From Burkholderia glumae LMG 2196 = ATCC 33617 (GTDB lineage Bacteria > Pseudomonadota > Gammaproteobacteria > Burkholderiales > Burkholderiaceae): a DNA stretch of 64,000 nt. Location: contig NZ_CP009435.1 of NCBI RefSeq assembly GCF_000960995.1, positions 930,001-994,000 on the forward strand, written 5' to 3'. Shown here one piece after another: positions 1-8,276 of the stretch. The position numbers and the translations under genes are program-made. Numbering within the stretch: the stretch's first letter is position 1; each line of letters begins with the position of its first letter. Below the pieces are notes generated by a model. That model did not search any database, was not told the DNA's origin, and saw nothing but the letters and a program-made list of their open reading frames with translations.

Positions 1-185
1 TGAAGCGCTACAAGGGGCTCGGCATCCGCACCATCTGGATCACCGGGCACCTGCCCGGCCATCTGCCGCGAATCGGCCGCCCGCACTATGTCGATCGTCG
101 CATTGCTTCGCTACAATCGCTGCGACTGAGCACACGAGCGGGGCGACGCAAATGCAGCCGACTGAACCGCGGGACCCGGCCGTAG
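1..185 (+). CDS. HAD-type pyrimidine 5'-nucleotidase, C-terminal end (partial)
   Basis: An open frame enters from the left edge (codons in phase with base 3) and runs to a TAG at 183-185. It encodes a C-terminus with the segments GIRTIWITGHLPGH and RPHYVDRRIASL, which look like the end of the HAD-superfamily pyrimidine 5'-nucleotidases commonly found just before slmA in Burkholderia. Such enzymes dephosphorylate pyrimidine nucleotides in the cytoplasm. The catalytic N-terminal motifs lie outside the window, so the assignment rests on the tail and on context. The frame overlaps the start of slmA by 34 bp, suggesting translational coupling. An unrelated HAD phosphatase is the main alternative. 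Confidence 0.55.
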   Translation, partial: KRYKGLGIRTIWITGHLPGHLPRIGRPHYVDRRIASLQSLRLSTRAGRRKCSRLNRGTRP

Positions 186-853
186 CCACGGCCGACACGG
201 CCGACACCCGACCTCCGGCGGCCGGCACCGCGCCGCGCCCGCGCGCGCGGCCGAAGCCCGGCGAGCGGCGGGTGCTGATCCTGCAGACGCTGGCCAGCAT
301 GCTCGAGGCGCCCAAGCGCGAGAAAATCACCACCGCCGCGCTCGCGGCCCGGCTCGAGATCTCGGAGGCGGCGCTCTACCGCCACTTCGCGAGCAAGGCG
401 CAGATGTTCGAAGGCCTGATCGAGTTCATCGAGACCACCATCTTCGGGCTCGTCAACCAGATCGTCGACAAGGAGCCGGACGGCTTGCTGCAGGCGCGCG
501 CGATCGGCCTGATGCTGCTCAACTTCGCGGCCCGCAACCCGGGCATGACCCGCGTGCTGACGGGCGAGGCGCTGGTGGGCGAGCACGAGCGGCTGATCGA
601 GCGGATCGACCGCATGCTCGAACGCGTCGAGGCCTCGGTGCGGCAGTGCCTGCGCACGGCGCTCGCGCAGTCCGCGCAGTCCGCGCAGTCTCCCGCCGGC
701 GCGACGGCGCTGCCGCCCGGCTACGATCCCGCGATGCGCGCCAACCTGCTCGTCACGCACGTGCTCGGCCGCTGGCATCGCTACGCGCGCAGCGGCTTCG
801 GCAAATCGCCGGTCGAGCACGCCGACGTCCAGCTGCAGCTGATCCTCTGCTGA
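152..853 (+). CDS. slmA: Nucleoid occlusion factor SlmA (TetR family)
   Basis: SlmA binds specific chromosomal sites and blocks FtsZ ring assembly over the nucleoid. The 233-residue protein has a Pro/Ala/Arg-rich N-terminal extension (about 40 residues), then a TetR-type helix-turn-helix around residues 50-85 with the very characteristic stretch ISEAALYRHFASKAQMF followed by GLIEFIE, then a helical dimerisation domain. This segment is much closer to SlmA than to general TetR repressors. A C-terminal Gln/Ser/Ala run (AQSAQSAQS) is an unconserved linker. The ATG at 152 is used; a later start would shorten only the low-complexity extension. It overlaps the upstream partial gene, so the two probably share a transcript. 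Confidence 0.85.
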   Translation: MQPTEPRDPAVATADTADTRPPAAGTAPRPRARPKPGERRVLILQTLASMLEAPKREKITTAALAARLEISEAALYRHFASKAQMFEGLIEFIETTIFGLVNQIVDKEPDGLLQARAIGLMLLNFAARNPGMTRVLTGEALVGEHERLIERIDRMLERVEASVRQCLRTALAQSAQSAQSPAGATALPPGYDPAMRANLLVTHVLGRWHRYARSGFGKSPVEHADVQLQLILC

Positions 854-952
854 GCGTGCGGGCCGGCGGCGCGCGCCGCGGCTCTTCCGCGCCCGGCGAT
901 TTCCGCTATACTTTGCCGGCTCGCTGCCGCCTGAACGCGGCGGCGGCCAAGG

Positions 953-1040
953 AAGCGCGCCGATTTGCTGACTCGATTGCGGGCGCGCGAGCCTGCCGGA
1001 CCACCGGCCGGGTTCACTATAAATGCGGCTAAAGAGGTCG
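953..1040 (+). promoter_or_regulatory. SAM-II-like riboswitch with a hairpin insert, upstream of metX
   Basis: The leader of metX shows the conserved elements of the SAM-II riboswitch in order. P1 is GCGCGCC (955-961) pairing with GGCGCGC (982-988). The loop has GATTTG (962-967) and GATTGC (975-980). The 3' segment is TATAAATGCGGCTAAAGAGG (1018-1037), containing the near-invariant GCTAAAG. Between P1 and the 3' segment lies an extra hairpin, GCCGG-ACCA-CCGGC (995-1008), as in long-loop variants of the family. A -10-like TATACT sits at 907-912, so the element would be transcribed. SAM-II elements sense S-adenosylmethionine and shut methionine genes, which fits metX starting 69 nt downstream. 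Confidence 0.85.
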
Positions 1041-1108
1041 TCAGCCGCGCCATCGCTCTTGCGCGCATCGCCGACACCGTCTAGCCGCCCAGTCATGAGG
1101 CGCAACGA

Positions 1109-2254
1109 ATGGAATCGATCGGCATCGTCGCTCCACGGACCATGCATTTCGCCGAACCGCTGCAGCTGCAAAGCGGCAGCGTGCTCGGCAGCTACCAGCT
1201 CGTCGTCGAGACCTACGGCGAACTGAATGCCGCGCGCTCGAACGCGGTGCTCGTCTGTCATGCCCTGAACGCCTCCCACCACGTGGCAGGCATCTACGCG
1301 GACGATCCGCGCAGCACCGGCTGGTGGGACAACATGGTCGGGCCGGGCAAGCCGCTCGACACCAACCGCTTCTTCGTGATCGGCGTGAACAACCTCGGCT
1401 CGTGCTTCGGCTCGACCGGCCCGATGAGCCTCGACCCCGCCACCGGCACGCCCTACGGCGCGCGCTTCCCGGTGGTCACGGTGGAGGACTGGGTCAACGC
1501 GCAGGCGCGCGTGGCCGATGCGTTCGGCATCGCGCGCTTCGCCGCGGTGATGGGCGGCAGCCTCGGCGGCATGCAGGCACTGGCCTGGAGCCTGATGTAT
1601 CCGGAGCGCGTCGCCCACTGCCTGGTGATCGCATCCACGCCGAAGCTCTCGGCGCAGAACATCGCGTTCAACGAGGTGGCGCGCTCGGCGATCCTGTCGG
1701 ACCCCGACTTCCACGGCGGCAACTACTACGCGCACCAGGTGATCCCGCGCCGCGGCCTGCGCGTGGCGCGCATGATCGGCCACATCACCTACCTGTCGGA
1801 CGACGACATGGCCGAGAAATTCGGCCGCGCGCTGCGCCGCGCCGACGGCGCGCTCGATGCCTACAACTTCAACTTCGACGTCGAGTTCGAGGTCGAATCG
1901 TACCTGCGCTACCAGGGCGACAAGTTCGCCGACTACTTCGACGCGAACACCTACCTGCTGATCACGCGCGCGCTCGACTACTTCGATCCGGCCAAGGCGT
2001 TCGGCGGCGACCTGAGCGCCGCGCTCGAGCGCAGCCAGGCGAAATACCTGGTGGCCAGCTTCACGACCGACTGGCGCTTCGCGCCGGCGCGCTCGCGCGA
2101 GCTCGTGAAGGCGCTGCTCGACATCCGCCGGCAGGTCAGCTATGCGGAGATCGACGCGCCGCACGGCCACGACGCGTTCCTGCTCGACGACGCGCGCTAT
2201 CACAACGTGGTGCGCGCCTATTACGAACGAATCGCCGCGGAGGTGGGAGCATGA
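1109..2254 (+). CDS. metX: Homoserine O-acyltransferase MetX
   Basis: This alpha/beta-hydrolase-fold enzyme acylates the hydroxyl of L-homoserine, the first committed step to methionine. The 381-residue length is usual for MetX. The nucleophile motif GGSLGG places the catalytic serine at residue 151, and GHDAF near the C-terminus supplies the histidine (about residue 354); the aspartate is probably in the STPK-to-DWRFAP region. Family members use acetyl-CoA or succinyl-CoA, and Burkholderiales proteins are often annotated as the succinyl type, so the acyl donor is left open. The gene is preceded by a SAM-II riboswitch and its TGA overlaps the metW ATG (ATGA), so metX-metW is an operon under methionine feedback. 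Confidence 0.93.
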   Translation: MESIGIVAPRTMHFAEPLQLQSGSVLGSYQLVVETYGELNAARSNAVLVCHALNASHHVAGIYADDPRSTGWWDNMVGPGKPLDTNRFFVIGVNNLGSCFGSTGPMSLDPATGTPYGARFPVVTVEDWVNAQARVADAFGIARFAAVMGGSLGGMQALAWSLMYPERVAHCLVIASTPKLSAQNIAFNEVARSAILSDPDFHGGNYYAHQVIPRRGLRVARMIGHITYLSDDDMAEKFGRALRRADGALDAYNFNFDVEFEVESYLRYQGDKFADYFDANTYLLITRALDYFDPAKAFGGDLSAALERSQAKYLVASFTTDWRFAPARSRELVKALLDIRRQVSYAEIDAPHGHDAFLLDDARYHNVVRAYYERIAAEVGA

Positions 2255-2865
2255 ACCAGCAGGCCTTGACGATGCTCTCGGCGCGGCCGGACTTTCGCGC
2301 CATCGCGCGCTGGGTCGAACCGCGCGCGACGGTGCTCGACCTCGGCTGCGCCGACGGCTCGCTGCTCGCGCTGCTGGCCGAGGAGCTGGAGGTGTCGGGC
2401 TACGGCATCGAGATCAACGACGCGGGCGTTCACGGCTGCGTGAAGAACGGCGTCAACGTGATCCAGCAGAATCTCGAGGACGGGCTGCGCCTGTTCGAGG
2501 ACCAGAGCTTCGATTTCGCGATCCTCTCGCAGACGCTGCAGACCATCCATCAGACCGCCGCGATCCTGCGCGAGACGGTGCGCGTGGGCCGCGAGTGCAT
2601 CGTCTCGTTCCCGAACTTCGGCTACTGGGCGCACCGGCTGTCGGTGCTGAAGGGGCGCATGCCGGTGTCGAAGTCGCTGCCGTACCAGTGGCACAACACG
2701 CCGAACGTGCGGGTGCTGACGATCCGCGATTTCGAGGCGCTGGCGCCCGAAGTCGGCATCGAGATCCTCGACCGGATCGTGCTGCACGGCGGCCAGCCGG
2801 TCCGTTGGGGCGCGAACTGGCGTGGTAGTCTTGCGGTCTATCGCGTGAAGCGCAGCCATCCCTGA
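2251..2865 (+). CDS. metW: Methionine biosynthesis protein MetW
   Basis: MetW is a class I SAM-fold protein almost always encoded with metX in proteobacteria; it is reported to be needed for full MetX activity. The 204-residue protein shows SAM-binding motif I at about residues 27-38 (TVLDLGCADGSLL), then the acidic motif around YGIEIND and SPN-type residues VSFPNFGYWAHR typical of MetW. A purine-rich ribosome site (GGAGGTGGGAG) lies inside the end of metX, just before the ATG. The four-base overlap with metX indicates coupled translation, and both genes should respond to the SAM-II element. The next gene, ampG, begins six bases after the stop and may be cotranscribed. Confidence 0.92.
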   Translation: MNQQALTMLSARPDFRAIARWVEPRATVLDLGCADGSLLALLAEELEVSGYGIEINDAGVHGCVKNGVNVIQQNLEDGLRLFEDQSFDFAILSQTLQTIHQTAAILRETVRVGRECIVSFPNFGYWAHRLSVLKGRMPVSKSLPYQWHNTPNVRVLTIRDFEALAPEVGIEILDRIVLHGGQPVRWGANWRGSLAVYRVKRSHP

Positions 2866-2871
2866 CGAGCC

Positions 2872-4185
2872 ATGACCCGACCCGAGCCGCACGACGCGCC
2901 CGCGCTCGCCGCCCACGAAGACCATCCCGGCTGGCGGGCCTTCCTCAACACGCGAATGCTGATCTGCGTGTTCCTGGGCTTCACCTCGGGGCTGCCGTTG
3001 TTTACGCTGGTCTATCTGGTGCAGGCCTGGCTGCGCTCGGAAGGCGTGAACCTGAAGGAGATCGGCCTGTTCGCGCTGATCCAGTTTCCCTACACCTGGA
3101 AGTTCCTCTGGGCGCCGCTGATGGACCGCTTCGTGCCGCGCCTGCCGGGCTGGCGCCCGGGGCGCCGGCGCGGCTGGATGTTCGCCACCCAGCTGCTGGT
3201 GGCCCTGGCGATCGGCGCGCTCGGCTTCGTCTCGCCGAGGGACTCGATCTGGACCGTCGCGGCGCTGACCACGCTGGTCGCGTTCTTCGGGGCGAGCTCC
3301 GACATCGTGATCGACGCCTACCGGCGCGAACTGCTGCACGACACCGAGCAGGGCCTCGGCAACGCGGTCCACGTGAACGCCTACAAGATCGCCGCGCTGG
3401 TGCCCGGCTCGCTGGCGCTGATCCTGTCCGACCACCTGCCGTGGAGCCTCGTGTTCATCGTCACCGGCGCGTTCATGCTGCCCGGCATCGTGATGACGCT
3501 GATGGTGCGCGAGCCCGAGGTGCATGGCCTGCCGCCGAAGAACCTGCGCGACGCGGTGATCCTGCCGTTCCGCGAATTCCTGGCGCGCGGCGGCTGGCGC
3601 AATGCGCTGCTGGTGCTCGGCTTCATCTTCCTCTACAAGCTCGGCGACGTGATGGCCACCACGCTGTCCACCTCGTTCTTCCTCGACATCGGCTTCAACA
3701 AGACGCAGATCGGCGTGATCGCGAAGACCACCGCGTTCTGGGCCAGCCTTGCCGGCGGCATCATCGGCGGCGTCTGGCTGGTGAAGATCGGCATCGCGCG
3801 CGGCCTGTGGATTTTCGGCGTGGTGCAGATCGCCTCGACGCTCGGCTTCGCCTGGCTGGCCCGCGCCGGCGCCGATCCGGTGCTGATGGCGGGCGTCTAC
3901 GGCTTCGAGACGTTCGCCACCGGCCTCACGCTCGCCGCGTTCACCGCCTATATCGCGAGCACCACCGATCCGCGCTACACGGCCACCCAGTTCGCGCTGT
4001 TCACGAGCCTCGCCTCGGTGCCGCGCACGCTGGCGTCGGCATCGAGCGGCTTCATCGTCGCGCGGATCGGCTGGTTCGACTATTTCCTGGTCTGCGCCAT
4101 GCTCGGCATCCCGGGCCTGCTGCTGCTGTTCAAGGTCGCACCGTGGCGCAGCGGCGCACCCGACGAGGCCCCCCGTGCCGGCTGA
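2872..4185 (+). CDS. ampG: AmpG-type muropeptide permease (MFS)
   Basis: AmpG imports GlcNAc-anhydroMurNAc peptides from the periplasm for cell-wall recycling and, in many species, controls AmpC induction. The 437-residue protein has the features of the AmpG branch of the major facilitator superfamily: a soluble N-terminus, then multiple hydrophobic segments beginning FLGFTSGLPLFTLVYLVQAW, a cytoplasmic loop with FLWAPLMDRF, and SSDIVIDAYRREL in the middle. Length is a little short compared with enterobacterial AmpG (about 490), as in other beta-proteobacteria. It is encoded immediately after metW and overlaps the following protease gene by 11 bp. Confidence 0.85.
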   Translation: MTRPEPHDAPALAAHEDHPGWRAFLNTRMLICVFLGFTSGLPLFTLVYLVQAWLRSEGVNLKEIGLFALIQFPYTWKFLWAPLMDRFVPRLPGWRPGRRRGWMFATQLLVALAIGALGFVSPRDSIWTVAALTTLVAFFGASSDIVIDAYRRELLHDTEQGLGNAVHVNAYKIAALVPGSLALILSDHLPWSLVFIVTGAFMLPGIVMTLMVREPEVHGLPPKNLRDAVILPFREFLARGGWRNALLVLGFIFLYKLGDVMATTLSTSFFLDIGFNKTQIGVIAKTTAFWASLAGGIIGGVWLVKIGIARGLWIFGVVQIASTLGFAWLARAGADPVLMAGVYGFETFATGLTLAAFTAYIASTTDPRYTATQFALFTSLASVPRTLASASSGFIVARIGWFDYFLVCAMLGIPGLLLLFKVAPWRSGAPDEAPRAG

Positions 4186-5128
4186 GCGCGCGCGCAGCGC
4201 GCTGCTGGCGGGCGTGGCCGGGCTCGCGTGCGCGGCCGCGATGGCCGCCTCGCCCGCGCCGGCCGACTCCGCCGCGCCGCAGCCCGAGCATGAGGCCGCC
4301 TACGGGCAGCCGGCCGCCGGCATGCGCTACGGCAACGCGTTCGCGTTCCGCAACCTGATCCCGTCGCCGGTGCTCGAGCAGATCACCGGCGCGCAGTACC
4401 AGCGGATGGTGCAGGCGGCCGCGCAGGCCGGCACGCTGATGGCGGCCGACGATGCACGCGTCAGGCGGCTGCGCACGCTGGTCGCGCGACTGGCGCCGTA
4501 TGCGGTCAAGTGGAACGATCGCGTGAAGGACTGGCACTGGGACGTGAGCCTGGTGCGCAGCCGCGAGATCCGCGTGCTCGGCCTGCCGGGCGGCAAGCTG
4601 CTCGTCGACGGCGGCCTGCTCGCACGGCTGCGCCTGAACGACGACGAACTGGGCGTGCTGCTCGCGCACGAGATGGCGCACGCGCTGCGCGAGCACGCGC
4701 GCGCCTGCCTCGGCGACATGCCGCCCGCGGCGGCGCCCGGCGCGAACCCGATTTCCTCGCTGTACGGGCTGGCCGAGCCGCTGCCCGCGCCGCCCGCGAT
4801 CGCCGAGCGGCTCGCCACGCTGCGCTACGGCGCCACCGACGAGACCGAGGCCGATGTGATCGGCGGCGACATCGCGGCCCGCGCCGGCATCGACCCGCGC
4901 GCCGCGATCACGCTCTGGGGCAAGCTCTCGGCCGCCACCCGCGGCGACCGCCGGCGCGGCTTCATCTACTCGCATCCCTATGACGCGCGCCGCCGCCAGG
5001 ACCTGATGAAGCGGCTCGCCGACCTGATGCCGGTCTACGCGAAGGCGATCGGCAAGCGCGTCGAGGCCCTGCCGCCCTATGCCGGCATCGGCGCGGTGCG
5101 CCGCCGCCCCGCCTCGCCCGTCAGTTGA
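4175..5128 (+). CDS. Exported M48-family zinc metalloprotease
   Basis: The protein (317 residues, GTG start) begins with a signal-like segment: a basic start, a hydrophobic LLAGVAGLACAAAMAA core and an Ala-rich cleavage region around residue 25. The peptidase M48 signature HEMAH is at residues 165-169 and a second zinc-ligand region, ATDETEADVIG, follows around residues 220-230. The fold therefore matches periplasmic M48 proteases of the BepA/LoiP kind, which act on outer-membrane proteins, though substrate cannot be told. The start is inside the end of ampG (11 bp overlap). The stop overlaps the convergent AraC-gene stop by 8 bp, so there is no room for a terminator between them. Confidence 0.8.
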   Translation: MPAERARSALLAGVAGLACAAAMAASPAPADSAAPQPEHEAAYGQPAAGMRYGNAFAFRNLIPSPVLEQITGAQYQRMVQAAAQAGTLMAADDARVRRLRTLVARLAPYAVKWNDRVKDWHWDVSLVRSREIRVLGLPGGKLLVDGGLLARLRLNDDELGVLLAHEMAHALREHARACLGDMPPAAAPGANPISSLYGLAEPLPAPPAIAERLATLRYGATDETEADVIGGDIAARAGIDPRAAITLWGKLSAATRGDRRRGFIYSHPYDARRRQDLMKRLADLMPVYAKAIGKRVEALPPYAGIGAVRRRPASPVS

Positions 5129-6068
5129 TCTCGGCCGGCTCGCCGTTCACGACGAGGCCGTTGGCCTGCACCCAGCGGACCTCGTCGCCGGGGCTGCGGC
5201 CGAACATGCGCTTGAACTCGCGGCTGAACTGCGAGGCGCTCGCATAGCCGACGCGCGCGGCGGCCGCGGCGGCGCTGACGCCTTCCTGCACCATCATCAG
5301 CCGCGCGTTGTGCAGCCGAGTGGCCTTCACGTACTGCATCGGCGAGGTGCCCGTCACGCTGCGGAAATGCGTGTGGAACACCGCGGCACTCATGCCCGCC
5401 TCGGCCGCGAGCGCGTCGATCGAATGCTCGCCGCCGAGATCGAGGTGGATGCGCCGCAGCGCCTTGGCGATGCGCCCGAAGTGATGTCGCTGGCCGAGCG
5501 CCGCGCGGATCGCGTCGCCGCGCTCGCCCGTCAGCACGCGGTAGCCGATCTCGCGCATGATCGAGGGGCCGAGCACGCGCGTGTCGTGCGGCGACTGCAG
5601 CGCTTCGAGCAGGCGCAGCACCGCGTCGGCGAGCGGCGCGCCAAGCGGCGTCGAGCAGATGCTGTCCGGCTCGCTCGCGGACGCGCCGTGGGTTTCCTCC
5701 AGCAGCATCGCGAGCTCGGCGATCACGCCGAGGTCGATGCGCACCGAGATCGCCAGGAACGGGCCGTGCGGCGCCGTGTAGGTTTCGCATTCGAACGGCA
5801 GCGGCACCGACAGCACCAGATACTGGCGTTCGTCGTAGACGAACGTGCGCTCGCCGACGTAGCCGACCTTGCGGCCCTGGCAGACGATCACGATGCTCGG
5901 CTCGTAGAGCACCGGGCAGCGCGGCACGCGGGCGCCCACGCGCAGGAAGCGCACGCCTTCGAGCGCCGCGTCGGTCGAGCCGTTGTTCGGCGCGAGCCGG
6001 TCGATCAGCTCGATCATGCGCCGCTGCACGCGCAGGTCGCCGTCCGGTATGAGGGGTTCGAAGCTCAT
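5121..6068 (-). CDS. AraC-family transcriptional regulator (AraC_N type)
   Basis: A 315-residue regulator. The N-terminal half is the AraC_N cupin-like sensor domain (segments VVYQGRK-like IVCQGRKVGYVGERTFVY and YLVLSVPLPFE are typical). The C-terminal third carries two helix-turn-helices, the second recognisable as VGYASASQFSREFKRMFG. The ATG at 6068 is chosen because the family begins just before the sensor domain; an in-frame start 32 codons upstream has no homologous look. The gene is divergent from a zinc alcohol dehydrogenase (222 bp apart). The AraC_N regulator YqhC of E. coli likewise controls an adjacent alcohol dehydrogenase, so a role in aldehyde stress is a reasonable inference. 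Confidence 0.85.
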   Translation of the reverse strand: MSFEPLIPDGDLRVQRRMIELIDRLAPNNGSTDAALEGVRFLRVGARVPRCPVLYEPSIVIVCQGRKVGYVGERTFVYDERQYLVLSVPLPFECETYTAPHGPFLAISVRIDLGVIAELAMLLEETHGASASEPDSICSTPLGAPLADAVLRLLEALQSPHDTRVLGPSIMREIGYRVLTGERGDAIRAALGQRHHFGRIAKALRRIHLDLGGEHSIDALAAEAGMSAAVFHTHFRSVTGTSPMQYVKATRLHNARLMMVQEGVSAAAAAARVGYASASQFSREFKRMFGRSPGDEVRWVQANGLVVNGEPAEIN

Positions 6069-6290
6069 TGCGCGTTCGTTGCCGGTAATAGGATCAGGCT
6101 TGCAATCTAGCACCGCGCCCGGCCGGTGCGTGGCGCATTTTCGCAAATCGAGAGGAATAGGCAAAGCTTCAAGACCTTCAGGTATATCGAGGCCACGCCC
6201 CCGTGCTTAGTATGGAAGCCCGTTTCGCGCCGCCGGCCGCTGCGGCGGGCGCGCGCGGATGTTTCGAATCCCACGGTAAGGAGCCTCCCC

Positions 6291-7349
6291 ATGAGCACGA
6301 CTTACGCCTACGCGGCGCAGAGCGCAACCAGCCCGCTCGCGCCCATGCAGATCGAGCGCCGCGCGCTGCGCGAGCTCGACGTCCAGATCGAAATCCTCTA
6401 CTGCGGCGTCTGCCATTCCGACCTGCACCAGGCCCGCAACGAATGGCGCAATTCGATCTACCCGGTGGTGCCGGGCCACGAGATCGTCGGCCGCGTCACG
6501 GCCGTCGGCCCCGAGGTCAGCCGCTTCAAGGCGGGCGACCTGGTCGGCGTCGGCTGCCTGGTCGATTCGTGCCGCACCTGCGCGAGCTGCTCGGAAGGCC
6601 TCGAGCAATACTGTGAAAACGGCTTCGTCGGCACCTACAACGGCCAGGACCGCGTGACGGGCGACATCACCTTCGGCGGCTACTCGTCGCAGGTCGTCGT
6701 CGACGAGGCGTTCGTGCTGCGCGTGCCCGAGACGCTCGACCTCGCCGCCGCCGCGCCGCTGCTCTGCGCCGGCATCACCACCTACTCGCCGCTGCGCCAG
6801 TGGGGCGCCGGCCCGGGCAAGAAGGTCGGCATCGTCGGCCTGGGCGGCCTCGGCCACATGGGCGTGAAGCTCGCGCGCGCGATGGGCGCGCAGGTGGTGC
6901 TGTTCACCACCTCGCCGTCGAAGATCGAGGACGGCAAGCGGCTCGGCGCGCACGAAGTGGTGATCTCGAAGGACGAGGCGCAGATGAACGCGCACGCCAA
7001 CAGCTTCGATCTGATCGTCAACACGGTGGCCGCGCAGCACGACCTGAACCCGTTCCTGAACCTGCTCAAGCGCGACGGCACGATGACGCTGGTGGGCGCG
7101 CCCGAGCACGACCACCCGTCGCCGAACGTGTTCAACCTGATCTTCAAGCGCCGCCGCCTGGCCGGCTCGCTGATCGGCGGCATCGCCGAGACGCAGGAGA
7201 TGCTCGATTTCTGCGCCGAGCACGGCATCGTGTCGGACATCGAGCTGATCAGGATCCAGGACATCAACCACGCGTATGAACGGATGCTCAAGAGCGACGT
7301 GAAGTACCGCTTCGTGATCGACATCGCTTCGCTGAAGGACGCGGCGTAA
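6291..7349 (+). CDS. Zinc-dependent NAD(P) alcohol dehydrogenase (YahK-like)
   Basis: A 352-residue medium-chain dehydrogenase that interconverts alcohols and aldehydes. Catalytic zinc ligands are visible as C38 in CGVCHSD and H63-E64 in PGHEIVG. The structural zinc Cys cluster is CRTCASC followed by EQYC. The nucleotide-binding motif is GLGGLGHMG. The pattern fits the cinnamyl-alcohol-dehydrogenase-like, NADPH-preferring YahK group. A strong ribosome site (TAAGGAG at 6277-6283) decides the ATG at 6291. It is divergent from the AraC_N regulator and ends at a bidirectional terminator. Substrate is unknown; aldehyde detoxification is inferred from context. Confidence 0.88.
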   Translation: MSTTYAYAAQSATSPLAPMQIERRALRELDVQIEILYCGVCHSDLHQARNEWRNSIYPVVPGHEIVGRVTAVGPEVSRFKAGDLVGVGCLVDSCRTCASCSEGLEQYCENGFVGTYNGQDRVTGDITFGGYSSQVVVDEAFVLRVPETLDLAAAAPLLCAGITTYSPLRQWGAGPGKKVGIVGLGGLGHMGVKLARAMGAQVVLFTTSPSKIEDGKRLGAHEVVISKDEAQMNAHANSFDLIVNTVAAQHDLNPFLNLLKRDGTMTLVGAPEHDHPSPNVFNLIFKRRRLAGSLIGGIAETQEMLDFCAEHGIVSDIELIRIQDINHAYERMLKSDVKYRFVIDIASLKDAA

Positions 7350-7390
7350 GCGCGCCGCCCCGGCCGATGGCCGGGGCATCGGCAGGAAAA

Positions 7391-7427
7391 AAAACGCCGC
7401 CGGGAGTCATGCCGGCGGCGTTTTTTT
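7391..7427. terminator. Bidirectional rho-independent terminator
   Basis: A perfect 9-bp GC stem, CGCCGCCGG (7395-7403) with CCGGCGGCG (7412-7420), encloses an 8-nt loop. It is followed by seven T and preceded by eight A, so it works on both strands. It sits between the convergent alcohol dehydrogenase and xthA genes. Confidence 0.93.
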
Positions 7428-7450
7428 GCGACCTGGCGGGCGGCCGCTGC

Positions 7451-8221
7451 TTACTGATAGTCGTAATCCACCGTCAACGGTGCGTGGTCGCTGAACTTGA
7501 TGTCGCGGAAGATCGAGGTCTGCTTCGCGGTGCCCGCCACGCCCGGCGTGGCGATCTGGTAGTCGATCCGCCACCCCACGTTCTTCGCGTAGGCCTGGCC
7601 GCGGTTGCTCCACCAGGTGTACTGGTCGGGGCGCGGGTCGAGCGTGCGGAACACGTCCACGTAGCCGACCTCGTCGAACAGCTTGGTCAGCCACGCGCGC
7701 TCCTCGGGCAGGCAGCCGGAATTCTTCTGGTTGCTCTTCCAGTTGCGGATGTCGATTTCCTTGTGGACGATGTTCACGTCGCCGCAGACGATCACCTCGC
7801 GCGTCGCCTTCAGTTCCGCCAGATGCGGCATGAACTCGTTCATGAAGCGGTACTTGGCCTGCTGGCGCTCGTCGCCGCTCGAACCCGACGGCACGTACAC
7901 CGACACCACCGACAGCTTGCCGAAGCGCGCCTCGACGTAGCGCCCCTCGGCGTCGAACTCGCTGCTGCCGTAGCCGATGATCACGTCGTCGGGTTCGCGG
8001 CGCGTGTAGAGCCCCGCGCCGCTGTAGCCCTTCTTCTGGGCATGGTGGAAATAGCCGGTGAAGCCGTGCGGCGCCGCGAATTCGGCGGGCAGGTCGTCGG
8101 CCGACACCTTGATTTCCTGCACGCAGACGCAGTCGGCCTGCTGGTCGCCCAGCCAGTCGAAGAAGCCCTTCTTCGCGGCGGAGCGGATGCCGTTCAGGTT
8201 CGCCGTAATGACACGCAGCAT
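7451..8221 (-). CDS. xthA: Exodeoxyribonuclease III (AP endonuclease)
   Basis: This Mg-dependent enzyme cleaves abasic sites and removes 3' blocking groups in base-excision repair. The 256-residue protein is the usual length for the ExoIII/Exo III-like EEP fold. Motifs in order: VRVITANLNGIRSA-like start (LRVITANLNGIRSAAKKG), catalytic QEIKVS near residue 35, VVSVYVPSG, GDVNIVHKEID, and the C-terminal FSDHAPLTVDY with the catalytic Asp-His. It lies upstream of a shared terminator and downstream of a ppk2 gene on the same strand, with a 55-bp gap. No unusual feature. Confidence 0.93.
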   Translation of the reverse strand: MLRVITANLNGIRSAAKKGFFDWLGDQQADCVCVQEIKVSADDLPAEFAAPHGFTGYFHHAQKKGYSGAGLYTRREPDDVIIGYGSSEFDAEGRYVEARFGKLSVVSVYVPSGSSGDERQQAKYRFMNEFMPHLAELKATREVIVCGDVNIVHKEIDIRNWKSNQKNSGCLPEERAWLTKLFDEVGYVDVFRTLDPRPDQYTWWSNRGQAYAKNVGWRIDYQIATPGVAGTAKQTSIFRDIKFSDHAPLTVDYDYQ

Positions 8222-8276
8222 GATGTGTTTCCGTTCAGTGTTCCGGGTTCGATGGATGGCGCCCCACGCGGCGCCG

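Noticed and set aside
86..2203. Long minus-strand frame opposite slmA and metX
   Set aside because: High-GC shadow; repetitive Arg/Ala/His-rich translation without motifs, opposite genes with clear family signatures.
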